A DNA stretch of 64,000 nt, from contig JAZGUH010000559.1 of the NCBI GenBank assembly GCA_037893225.1, positions 186,001 through 250,000 of the forward strand. The letters are read 5' to 3'. The notes under the pieces were generated by a model that searched no databases, was not told the DNA's origin, and saw only the letters and a list, made by a program, of their open reading frames with translations. This document shows, piece by piece, positions 50,050 to 60,433 of this stretch; the stretch's first letter is position 1; every line of letters starts with the position of its first letter. The translations under genes were made by a program, and so were the position numbers. Source of the stretch: Hippasteria phrygiana (taxonomy: Eukaryota; Echinodermata; Asteroidea; Valvatida; Goniasteridae).

Positions 50050-53000
50050 TTTCTTTACCTTTCCCTGACTAGCAAAACTCTGCAGGTAGTCCCTCAACGA
50101 TGACTTCAGATCGTTGTACTCTGCACGCGAAGATACAAAAAAGAGAATCACTGTGGGTTTGATGGTTTCTGGTCTCAGGGTTGTTGCCTACCAGCAGAGA
50201 TTACAGACGATTCACCTCCAACCGGGACCATAAACCCTTGTATCCCTAAAGCTGTTATGTCCGTAGTTTTGGGGCATTTCACCTTGAAAAATACATTCCC
50301 AAATTGAATTTCTAATTTGTTAGCGTCAGGTGAGCTTTCCAATGAGACAATCTACAAAAAAATGGACAAACTATAAGGAACAGATTGATTAAGTTTCTAA
50401 TGAAACTTGACTATGACCAAATGACCATGAAGGACTTCCACTTGCTGTAATCACCATAATCACGATTACAGTGACTATGATTCGATGTGAAAAACTGACC
50501 ATGGAGGGCTTCCACTTGAAGAAATCACTGCAATCATGGTTACAGTCTTTCTGATTCAATGAGAACTGGAAGTGGGCATGGAGGACTTCCCCCTGCTGTG
50601 TAATCACTGTAATCATGATTGCAGAGACTATGATTCAATGAGATTGAGATGTAATGCTGACATCCGGAGGACTTCCACCAGCTGTAATCACTGCAATCAT
50701 GATCACAGTGATTATGATTCAACAAGATTTAATACCAACCTTGGATGGCTTCCACCTGCTGTAATCACTGCAATCACAATTACATTAATTATGATTCAAT
50801 GAGATTGAATTCCAACCATGGATGGCTTCCACCTGCTGTAATCACTGCAATCACAATTACATTAATTATGATTCAATGAGATTGAATACCAACCATGGAT
50901 GGCTTCCACCTGCTGTAATCACTGCAATCACAATTACATTAATTATGATTCAATGAGATTGAATACCAACCTTGGATGGCTTCCACCTGCTGTAATCACT
51001 GCAATCACAATTACATTAATTATGATTCAATGAGATTGAATACCAACCATGGATGGCTTCCACCTGCTGTAATCACTGCAATCACAATTACATTAATTAT
51101 GATTCAATGAGATTGAATTCCAACCATGGATGGCTTCCACCTGCTGTAATCACTGCAATCACAATTACATTAATTATGATTCAATGAGATTGAATACCAA
51201 CCATGGATGGCTTCCACCTGCTGTAATCACTGCAATCACAATTACATTAATTATGATTCAATGAGATTGAATACCAACCTTGGATGGCTTCCACCTGCTG
51301 TAATCACTGCAATCACAATTACATTAATTATGATTCAATGAGATTGAATACCAACCATGGATGGCTTCCACCTGCTGTAATCACTGCAATCATGATTAAA
51401 GTGATTACGATTCAATGAGATCTGGTCGTTACCACGGAGGACTCCCCCACCCTGCTGTGCAATCACTGTAAACATGATTACAGTGATTTTGATTTAACAA
51501 CCATAATCAGAGTAACTATGATTCAATGAGATTTGATACCAACCATGGAGGACTTCCACCTGCTGGACACGGTTCAGTGTGGTCAGAGCCTTCATGCCCA
51601 TCTGGTATTGAGATGACCCGGCGTGTTTCATCTTGCCTCGCAGCTCGTACGCTAGCACGGTATCAGCATCATCCAATAGGAAACTCAGCTGATGGCTCTC
51701 ATACAACTCCTACAACATGTAAACATGAAAACAGGAAAGCCTGTCTAATCAAGTGGCTAGCAAACGTGTAATTCATGCTTGAATTTTTGGTTGACAGGGA
51801 TGTCATTGAGGTTCTTGTAAAGAGCCTGAAAATAAGTCAAGGGAAGCGCAACTATACATCTTTAACAGTTAGTCTAACACTTCATGACAAGCATTTTGCC
51901 TGAAAATGGCATTGCTGTGCTAGAGAACAAAATTTCAAAGTGCTTAGGTTGTAATAGGTTGTGGTAAGTTTCCCAAATTTATTTAAACAAATCTAAAAAT
52001 CAGATCTGAAAAAGAAATTGGTTAACTTCCAAAAATTATGTTACTCCTCATGCATTTTTAACACGTTGACTGCCGACTACGAGTATATATTTGTAGTGAC
52101 GGGTGTACCGGATTCTGCCACTACGAGTATACTCGTAGTGAACCAAACGCTATTGTTATGGTAATTGAATACTCTGGCATCACCGAAGACGCATCAAATA
52201 CACAATGTATGGAATGGTTGTGATCGATAGAGACAGCTTGAAAGCACCTTATCAGTATGGACGCATGCGCTGTATGTCCAGATTGCACAATGGCAATGTG
52301 GTGGCGCCCTATAAATTATGGCTGGCAGTCAACGTGTTAATAGAACTTGTTGGTCAAGAATCATACCTGGATAGCAAGGAGCATTTAAATTCAATGCAGG
52401 AATTCACCAACCCCTTCCCCCCATCCCCCCGTTCCCCCCGATTCCCCCCGATTCCCCCCCGTCCCCCCGTCCCCTTGGATTCAAGGAACACGACTTAACA
52501 TGGAGAATTCATTAACAAGGCCAAAGGCTCCACCCCGACATTACACACAAGAACAACCACCTCCCCCTAACCAATCTCATCTCACCTTGCAATCCATGCA
52601 CCGACAGAGCTTGTTCCTCCATCCACTAGGCCAGAAGGTAGCATGTTTCTTCTTCTCAATCTCCCGGTCTTTCAGTTCCTTCAGCTGACACACTCCCTCA
52701 GCAGTCTGCCCCTCTTGGATCCGCTCATTCTGACCCGCAGCGGAGGGCATGCTTACACTCGACGAAGCCTCGCTGGTGGACGGCACAGCTTCTTTGATCT
52801 GGATCGGATCCATGCTCCCTACTTTATTGTCCTGGTTTCCCGTTTCTGTTGTAGAGCCTACTGCATTGACATTATCAGGGATCGGTGCCATCCGAGCTAC
52901 TGGGGCTGTAGTCTTCGTGTCTGGTAAGGTGGTGTTATCTGGTGATTCAGGGACCGTGGCTGGGTGTGGCTCTGTGGGCTTGATATCAGTCATTTCAGAA

Positions 53001-56000
53001 ACCTGTGTCACACATCGGAACAAGTAAACACCATGATTTCGCTGCTGTGAACATCTCGATAATTCAATGGAAAGGGTAGTGTTAGTTTGTCCACTCGAAA
53101 TCATGAAACCTTACAAGACATAAACTCACTTTTGCCTTCTCCTCGTGACTGCTGTCCGGCACAGGCTGATTTTTGGCAACATTCTCTACGTCTACATTGA
53201 CTGAGGATTCTTCTCTCTCCAGCTTAACCTCTGGGTAAGGACAAAATGCAATGGAAAATCAATCCAAAGTCCATCTTTGAACAGGAGAAAAGACTAGCAT
53301 CATCCTATCATACCTTCGTACGTGATGTGGCTACATTAATAATATTACCTTTGCAATGCCTTTGATAGCACTTTGCTACATTTCCTGTGCTGTATTATCT
53401 TTGCTTGTACTATGGTAATACCATTGCCAATAAGCCAGTTCGGTATTTCAACTGCGCATGTGCACAGTGACATTTTATCCTGAATGACCCGCGTGACCTA
53501 ACGCATGCGTGTGAATGCAAAAGGTGGTCGCACAACGCGCACCTGTTAAATTCAATCCGAATGGGCGTTAGCGTAACATGGCGCTACTTTACATCAGCAA
53601 TTTTAAACCGAATAACCTTTAATAATAATAATAATAATTTTGGAGGCTAATCATCCTTACTCGCAGCTGGGATGCTGAATTGCGAAGGACGCGGCTACAA
53701 CGTGGTCGAGTCGCTGGCACGTAAAGGCGCCTCTGGCAGCCGGCCTACATCGACCCACAACTCTACTCACATATGGTCCGAGCCGGGAATCGAACCGGGC
53801 CACATTGGTGAGAGGCGAGCGCTTTATGCACAAGCCACCCATGCCATCCTTTGATCTTTGAGATACCGAACTGGCTTACTGCTGCATTGTCTTTGCTAGT
53901 GTTTGGTTATATACATTGCCTAGAATGCTATTGCCTTTTGCCAGTGACGTGGTAATTCCTGTTCTAGAGCTTTACATGTACTTTTCCTTGCATGGAATTG
54001 CTTTTGCTGTTGTTATATTACCTTTGCTAGTGATGTGGTAACACCTGTGCCGGTGTTTTGGTAATACCTTTGCTAGTGGTGTACTAGTCTTATAGTATTG
54101 TCTTTGTTAGTATTGTGGTAATACCTTTAGTGGTGTTGTGGTAATACCTTTGCCAGTGTTGTGGTAATACCTTTGCCAGTGTTATGGTAATACATTTACT
54201 AGGGTTGTGGTAATACCTTTGTGTTGCGGTAATACCTTTGCTAGTGTAGCGGTAATACCTTTGCTAGTGTAGCGGTAATACCTTTCCTAGTGTAGCGGTA
54301 ATACCTTTGTTTGTGTAGCAGTAATACCTTTGCTAGGGTTGTGGTAATACCTTTGTGTTGCGGTAATACCTTTGCTAGTGTAGCGGTAATACCTTTGTTT
54401 GTGTTGTGGAAATACCTTTGCTAGGGTTGTGGTAATACCTTTGTGTTGTATTAATACCTTTCCTAGTGTTTGTGTTACGGTAATACCTTTGCTAGTGTAG
54501 CGGTAATACCTTTGCTAGTGACATACTAATACCTTTGCTTGTAATATTGTAGTGCCACAGGAAGTCACATGATCCCTGCATACACTGAGCACACACCATC
54601 TCCTGATAGTCATTACAGTCTGGGACACTGGCTTCTCCCAGGTGCTTGAAATACAAAACAAGATCTGGTCTGTTGCGTATAATTCCACATTAGTTCCCGT
54701 CTAAAGAACACAATTTGAACACTTTTAACCCTCCTATACTTATACAGCCTATCAAAAACTCTTAACACCAACTCTCACAGTTTGTGTGTTTCAATTTGAC
54801 ATTTGATAGGTTTTGATCTGTACAGCAGCTGGGTCGATTTTGGCCCTAAGAACAGGAGGGTTAATTGCCGATAATAAAACGTGATTACTTGATAAACAGG
54901 AAACATTTGTTAGCATGTTAGCTACTTCTTTAAACATTTTGTGTAGGGCCAGATAAAAAAGATGCTTCAGCCATCCCGAAAAATTAAATTATTGGTGTAT
55001 GGTTGCCGTATTGACCAAAAAAGAATAAAAGCCTCCTTGCTTTTAGAAAACATATTTTTGGAGGGATATTTGTGAAGACAACTTACTCTTCCATGGAACC
55101 AATCTTCACACACCACACACTGGATCATCTCATCTTCAAACTGTAAAAGAATTGTTGAGTCAACACTGTTACAGCCTTCAAGCTTGGTTATTGACCAAAG
55201 ATGCATGATTATTTTCTTATAATCCTAACTCCCAGGTGCTTTGGACTCGGATGCATCATCAATCCTTTAAAATCCTCCGATTGCCTCCCCATAAAAAAGA
55301 AACATTCTTGCTCATTCCTCCAAAGTGTAAATTCATCATCGGGTATCGTGTATTTTGTGAAGCAGACAAGCGGCTTGGCATTCCTATATCAATACTCCAA
55401 TCAACCACCATTTCAAAATGCACACAGTATCAATCCCCCAAAATCTTCCTCCATTTGAAAAAGCCATTCAATCTCAATCCTTTAAAATCAACCGAGACTG
55501 AATCAGGATGTGGCCTCAATCTTCCATAATCAGCCACTTTTTCAAAATGCACACAGCCTCAATTCTCCAAAATCTTTCTCTTTACAATGTATTTCAAATA
55601 GCCAGTCAACTTTAATCCTCCAAAATCAACTGGGACTGAATCTGGATTTGACAATTTCCTTCTTTGTTTTCTCAACAGAATCTTCGTTAGTACCAGAGTT
55701 GTAATCAAGTCAATCACAAGTCAATCACAAGTCAATCACAAGTCAATCACAAGTCAATCACAAGTCAATCACAAGTCAATCACAAGTCAATCACAAGTCA
55801 ATCACAAGTCACATCACAAGTCACATCACAAGTCACATCACAAGTCACATCACAAGTCACATCACAAGTCACATCACAAGTCACATCACAAGTCACATCA
55901 CAAGTCACATCACAAGTCACATCACAAGTCACATCACAAGTCACATCACAAGTCACATCACAAGTCACATCACAAGTCACATCACAAGTCACATCACAAG

Positions 56001-56218
56001 TCACTTCACAAGTCACTTCACAAGTCACTTCACAATTCTAGTCTTAAGCCATGTAACAAGCTATTCAAACACACTATATAACAAAAGCATTCCTTTGTCA
56101 TTGTTCATCCATTGTAGCTTGTGAGATGACTTGTGATTGACTTGACTACAACTCTGGCTAGTACCATGATTAAGTGCATTTTTCTCAGAATCCTTGGTTA
56201 ACTTTTTAAAATCCAGAA

Positions 56219-56293
<75 letters not shown>

Positions 56294-59200
56294 ATCATAC
56301 CAAAAAAAATCATCCAACAAACTGCAAGGGAATGTAGGTAAATTTAAAAAAAAAAATCAAAGTGAACAAAGAAAACTGGCCAGAGTGGGATTTGAACCTG
56401 TGACTTCCATAGAGCGCGGGTATGGTATTCAGGTTCGCAGGTTCAAATCCCGCTCCTACCAGTTTTCTTTGTTCACTTTGAAAAAAAATGTATTTAAAGA
56501 GTACATGTACTGTGTTTATACTACACTGACCTCATCCTCAGGGTCTGGGTAAGGCCGGTTACAGATGCAATACACACCACGGAAATTCTGGTTGTATTTG
56601 TTGTCCATATTAGTTGCATCTTTCTCCTGATATGGCAAAAAAAGAGAGAAAGAATTGTTGTCACCAGGTGCAGAGGTAATGAGTTGTTTCAGTAAAGAAA
56701 AAGATCAAATTATCACACTTGTTTGGCTGTACATATGCACAGCAACCTCATTTCCAGGGTCTGCTTTCGTCCTTGTTCTCAAGAGTAAACCCTGGCTGGG
56801 AGAGTACCTCACCTACGTGTAATTCTGATTGGCTACTACAATACTAACCTAATTATTCGGAATAATCTCTCATCACGATTTAGTGAACAGTATGTTCCAT
56901 GAATTGTACGTGTATATGAGAAAACGGCCAAACAAATTCAAAAATTTAAAATCAACAAAATGTATTATTTTCCCCTGCTCTGTCCTTTTTAATCCTGTTG
57001 GAATAGAACCATACCTAAACTTACATGCATTCAGTTAGAGCGAGCTTATCTGCACCAGCCTAGAAAATCACGAGGATGCCCGGCAGTGCAAGGATTTTGC
57101 CACTTAGTCCGATACCCAGTATCCCCTTCACGGAAGTACACACTATCTTTCAGTACCAGACTACACTATTCAGAACACTTTACCTTAATTATAATATCCA
57201 GTATATTTGGATATGCAAATGTCCAGTACCAGGGCGAGAGACATGCACCCATCCTCACACCTGAACCCGAGCACATGATTTACACATCCATGCCACCACA
57301 ATCTTGGTACAGTACCACTATTGCTTTTTTACAGAAGTCGCTCAATACAAGGCTAAAAAGCCACTCTACATGTAGGTAAAGGGCAACAACAGAAGTGGTG
57401 GGGTTGGCCACATTTTATATACCCAGCACGATATGGGACCAAGGGGTACCCCCCTCTTGTCCCTATACCCTATACACACTCCAGACTATTGTTACCTAAC
57501 ACATCCCCCAGGATATCTTTTTTTGTTACTGGTGCGGCATGCAGTAAACAGAGATGAAACTGGCATGGAAAAAAAAATCGGAAAATTGGTTGGACAAAAA
57601 TACGTGTCCGAAATCTGGGCCGCGCTGCAGTTACACATGTACATACACTTCATGCACAATTTCCGGACACTGCCTCCTGTAAATTTTATGATGAGAAAAA
57701 TGTTCAGTGTTTTAACAAAATTTTAAAATCTGAATTACGGTTAGAGTCACGGACTCATAAAAAAAGTTTACTTCTTACTCGAGAAAGTCGAGGAAAAAGT
57801 CCAACAGAAAAGGGCACCATTCGTAACAACCTTCAATCATGTCCATGATTCAACCAAACTCCACTTACGTACGTGGCAAAATTCGCATCTTTTTCTCAAG
57901 TTCCAACAACTGTCAGTGTAATGTATCACTTATGCTCTCTTCGCCATCCTCAAGGTAATCATTGTGATTTTTAAAGCCTTGCATTTTATACAACTAAATC
58001 TGAAACCTCATATAATCACAAAACATGTTGGATTTGATCCAACGGATAGTTCATGTGCCTAGACTCCCTACCCGTACCCGGCCGGCCGGCAATATGCAAC
58101 GGTACCACCGTACAACATACACTGCACTGGTACCGTTACATCTGCCAGGTGCACGCGCACGCACGCACCACACACTGACGCATGCGCGGTAATTTTTGCA
58201 TGTCACAGGTCAATGTTTAACCTTTTATCCAGCCGGAAAAGGCTCCGATCAGTGTTGACCTCGGTGTTTCTACCGTAGAAACACTCCATTTACGACTGGT
58301 GAAAGAGAATAAACCTACGCTCGCGATAATTTTTACGTGCCGTTTTCATTAACTTTTTCATCAAGTTTTCTTCTTAATTATAATTCAAATAAAATCGCAC
58401 ATTGTGGAAAAATCGTTCAAAAATCATAATTTTGTGGGATAAATTGTACACAAATCAGAAATTTCATTGGAAAAGTCAAAAAGTCGGTTTTCCGATGAAA
58501 AACTTGATCGGCAAGTATCAAATATTCAAATATTCAGTCAAACCCAGTTTCGAATATTTGAATACTAAATTATTCAAAAATGAACAGCCCTAATACCAAA
58601 GAAATTATCCCAATTTTCAGACCTAAAGACCCAGGTGGGGTATGAACTACCACCACGCTTCAAAATAACTGCTACACTGTTACACGTGAAATTGCAGTGG
58701 TGTCAAGGCATTCAAATGTGCACTTAGATTTGTGTACACAAATTTCCCTAGCTTAGCAGAATTTGGCCAGCACTTTCAGTGTAAAATGTCCTCAGTCGGT
58801 AAAGTTGTCAGTGGTAATTTGATCAACCCGGTGGAATCACATGACAATGTCTGGACACCAGGCTAGCTTTCCATTCAGCATGCATACCTCAATCAGCTTG
58901 CATTTCATCGATCCAAACTTGCTGTTTCCACAGTCGCATCTGAAGTTTCTGTTTCAAACGGGGAAAGGAAATGAAATAGCAGTGCACATGACAGATTGAC
59001 CAGAAGGTGAAGCCAAATTTGTCATTAATACTTTGGGTCATCAATTTGCAATATTTACCAAATGTTTTAATTTAACCATAACCTCACTGAATACTACAAA
59101 ATACTACTTGAGTAAACTGTAGTATGCAGTACTTTTACTACACAGGCCTATGGGAATTGAGTAGTATTTTGTAGTACAGTGTACTGTACTTCAAGTGAAT

Positions 59201-59535
59201 GCCTAGGACATTAGGGTTAAAATGCCTCTTGTTCATTCAAAGATCCATGTTATTGTAATTTCCCAGCTCAGCCCAGTCAGAAAAAAATAATTTCATAAAA
59301 AGACTGCACACAATGTAGCTCCTATCGGTGTGTCTAAAAGTACATATTCTCACCAAATTTCCTCTGATCAATTTGCATACTCTGCTGATTTCAAACAGTA
59401 CCTTTTGGTGTAGAGTTCATAGAGCTGATGTCCTTCATGGCATTCATAACTGCAGGCCAGGCAAACACCCGCAGATTCATTGGATTCTGAAGTGCATGTT
59501 GCACATGCATACAGGGCCTGTCTTCCTCTATAACC
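50050..59535 (-). CDS. UBR7: UBR7, UBR-box and PHD-finger E3 ubiquitin ligase (nine internal exons; first and last not seen)
   Basis: UBR7 belongs to the N-recognin UBR-box family; the human protein is reported to monoubiquitylate histone H2B through its PHD finger. Exons in gene order: 59535-59402, 58948-58888, 56626-56531, 55140-55087, 54644-54533, 53230-53130, 53002-52586, 51709-51544, 50120-50050. Phases join without error for 404 codons (human total 425). UBR box: ALYACATCT, GVCLACSYECHEGHQLYELYT and RNFRCDCGNSKF in the first two exons. PHD finger: GVYCICNRPYPDPEDE, DEMIQCVVCEDWFHGR, EMVCAQCM and CDFLWHY. The 53002-52586 exon is a poorly conserved Ser/Thr/Pro-rich linker ending in ATFWPSGWRNKLCRCMDC; then LDDADTVLAYE and LNRVQQVEVLHEYNDLK. 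The last donor is ambiguous (50050 or 50059); 50050 keeps the GKVKK that aligns with family GTVVKR. The ~50-residue acidic N-terminus probably lies beyond the right edge. The ~20-residue C-terminal exon should lie in 41.7-50.0 kb but was not recognised. Confidence 0.95.
50404..51543 (-). repeat. 77-bp minisatellite copied from a UBR7 exon/intron border
   Basis: Nine nearly identical 77-bp units begin at 50743, 50820, 50897, 50974, 51051, 51128, 51205, 51282 and 51359 (measured at GGATGGCTTCCACC). More diverged units lie on both sides, to about 50404 and 51543. On the UBR7 strand each unit holds GGTGGAAGCCATCCATG|GTTGGTATT. The genuine exon 51709-51544 ends GGTGGAAGTCCTCCATG|GTTGGTATC. The unit therefore includes ~20 bp of coding exon plus the donor. 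Confidence 0.85.
52062..52336. mobile_element. TTAA-flanked MITE, 275 bp, in a UBR7 intron
   Basis: Ends CACGTTGACTGCC and the complement of GGCAGTCAACGTG are a perfect 13-bp inverted pair, with TTAA at 52058-52061 and 52337-52340. A 22-bp perfect palindrome centred on GAGTATACTC lies at 52119-52140. Confidence 0.8.
53433..53876. mobile_element. AGCCAGTTCGGTA MITE, copy 3, interrupting the UBR7 splice-site array
   Basis: Same ends as the 206-bp copy, flanked by TA. It interrupts a diverged stretch of the 'taataccttt' minisatellite: array-like DNA is at 53336-53432 and resumes at 53879. It carries a tRNA-derived SINE inserted at about 53622-53852. Confidence 0.78.
53622..53852 (-). mobile_element. 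tRNA-derived SINE with (TTA)n tail
   Basis: On the minus strand it starts with a tRNA-like head: GGTGGCTTGTGCATAAAGCG resembles box A and GGTTCGATTCC is a perfect box B. A ~130-bp body follows, then a (TTA)n tail (53622-53637 on the plus strand as aat repeats). The target is the MITE at 53433-53876; ACCTTT-like words flank both sides. Confidence 0.7.
53879..54540 (-). repeat. Minisatellite made of UBR7 5' splice-site copies (about 20 x ~23 bp)
   Basis: Read on the UBR7 strand, the unit is GTATTACCGCTACACTAGCAAAG. The real exon 54644-54533 ends ACAAGCAAAG|GTATTAGTA, so each unit repeats the exon end and the first intron bases. About 20 units are clear from 54058 to 54532 and grow more diverged away from the exon. 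Array-like remains continue on the far side of the MITE at 53336-53432. Confidence 0.85.
54729..54860. mobile_element. TTAA-flanked MITE, 132 bp, in a UBR7 intron
   Basis: Ends CCCTCCTATACTTATACAG and the complement of AAGAACAGGAGGG, with TTAA on both sides (54725-54728 and 54861-54864). A copy in the opposite orientation lies at about 12370-12510 and keeps the central TGTACAGATCAAAACCTATC. Confidence 0.75.
55706..56038. repeat. 11-bp array changing into a 12-bp array
   Basis: About nine copies of AAGTCAATCAC (11 bp) pass directly into about 20 copies of AAGTCACATCAC (12 bp), the last ones with CTTCAC. An inverted echo, GACTTGTGATTGACTTGAC, appears at about 56127-56147. The 12-bp part gives an artefactual minus-strand frame reading CDVT repeats. 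It is in a UBR7 intron. Confidence 0.9.
56217..56297. repeat. (AAAT)n microsatellite
   Basis: About 20 uninterrupted copies of a 4-bp AAAT/TAAA unit in a UBR7 intron. Confidence 0.97.
56362..56482. repeat. Inverted dimer of the tRNA-like SINE 3' half
   Basis: Two copies of the SINE 3' half face each other: AGTGAACAAAGAAAACTGGC on the left and GCCAGTTTTCTTTGTTCACT-like sequence (one change) on the right. Box B complements are GGATTTGAACC and GGTTCAAATCC. The result is a 120-bp palindrome with TIR-like ends. Confidence 0.65.
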
Positions 59536-59609
59536 CTGCAATCAATAAAGGAAAATAAATGACACCTAATTCAGTACTAGTCCATGAGTGTGTTTAAGTC
59601 GTGACGCAA

Positions 59610-59744
59610 ATGCAAGCAACTTTACAATATGAAGGCATGTACGCATTCAGAACGCAGCCACGGCGCGACTTTGAGGGTGATCACAATGACAACATGCACT
59701 ACCGCCCCTCGGAATTGAACGGGAAATTTCACTTTATCCAGATC
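59610..59744 (+). CDS. Orphan plus-strand coding-like exon
   Basis: A 45-codon open frame from ATG 59610 ends at a strong donor (CAGATC|GTAAGT). The peptide contains YAFRTQPRRDFEGDH, NDNMHYRPSELNGKF and HFIQI, with balanced, protein-like composition. GC content is higher than in the flanks and third positions are varied. It lies on the strand opposite UBR7, 74 bp outside the UBR7 UBR-box exon. I do not recognise the family and found no partner exons. It may be the first exon of a plus-strand gene leaving the window, or a captured exon in a transposon. Confidence 0.35.
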
Positions 59745-60040
59745 GTAAGTATACATGTACATTGTAAAACTCCAACAGCAGGTTTTTGTCTAATTTTGAT
59801 GGGTTCAAAGTAGTGTAGTGCCTTGGCACCATCACTTTACAGTACATGGAGCTATGATGGTGCCCCAATTTGTCTAAGTCCAAAGAATGTGCCATAGGTA
59901 TACTGCACAGTGTTGGATTTTGACAGGTTGAAGACACTTCCCAGTAAAAATTCCTAGGGGGTTAGGGTAATAAAAAGTCGTATCCTCATTGAGTGATCTC
60001 CACAATGTCGCTTCCCAGGTTGTATCGTAAAATTGGGTGT

Positions 60041-60226
60041 GATCCCTGGCTACACGGCATTCTGGGTTTATGACTTCTGACTAGCGCCCACTCGAACAAA
60101 GATGCTGACAATTTGGGAGACCGCCAACATAGGGCAAGATAGCTCAGTTGGTAGAGCGCCGGTACGGTAACCCGGAGGTCGCAGGTTCGAATCCCGCTCG
60201 TGCCAGTTTCTTTGTTCACTTTGAAA
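60041..60226 (+). mobile_element. tRNA-Thr-like repeat (SINE), best copy
   Basis: A 5' leader (CGGCATTCTGGGTTTATGAC) precedes a 74-nt tRNA-like part at 60132-60205 with box A TAGCTCAGTTGG and box B GGTTCGAATCC. The acceptor stem pairs 6 of 7 positions and the possible anticodon is GGT. Position 33 is C rather than T, and the trailer TTTCTTTGTTCACTTTG is shared with other copies, so this is a SINE, not a working tRNA gene. Other copies: 34789-34945, 46187-46298, 48750-48935 (minus). Confidence 0.75.
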
Positions 60227-60433
60227 ATGTATTTATCTCCTCATACATAGTAAAATAATGACGTTAACATCAAAGTGTTAAATCACGAAAGCGCTTTTTA
60301 TGATGTCGCGCTGATTAAAATTTTCATCGCGCGACCATTTTTATGAATGGGCTTTTGCGTGTGTAGCAGAACGTCACTGACAGACTCGCCGCGCGCTGGC
60401 CGTGACATGCCTACTAACGTTAGTTTGGCAATT

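Noticed and set aside
50743..51435. CRISPR-like array
   Set aside because: Direct 77-bp tandem repeats without unique spacers in an animal intron.
52500..53027. Plus-strand frames across 52500-53027
   Set aside because: Shadows of the UBR7 linker exon, which is coding on the minus strand with correct splice phases.
55798..56028. Minus-strand 76-codon frame of repeated CDVT
   Set aside because: It is a translation of the 12-bp array inside a UBR7 intron.
60132..60205. Functional tRNA-Thr gene
   Set aside because: Good box A and box B, but position 33 is C, one acceptor pair is broken and the same leader and trailer occur in several other copies, which points to a SINE.
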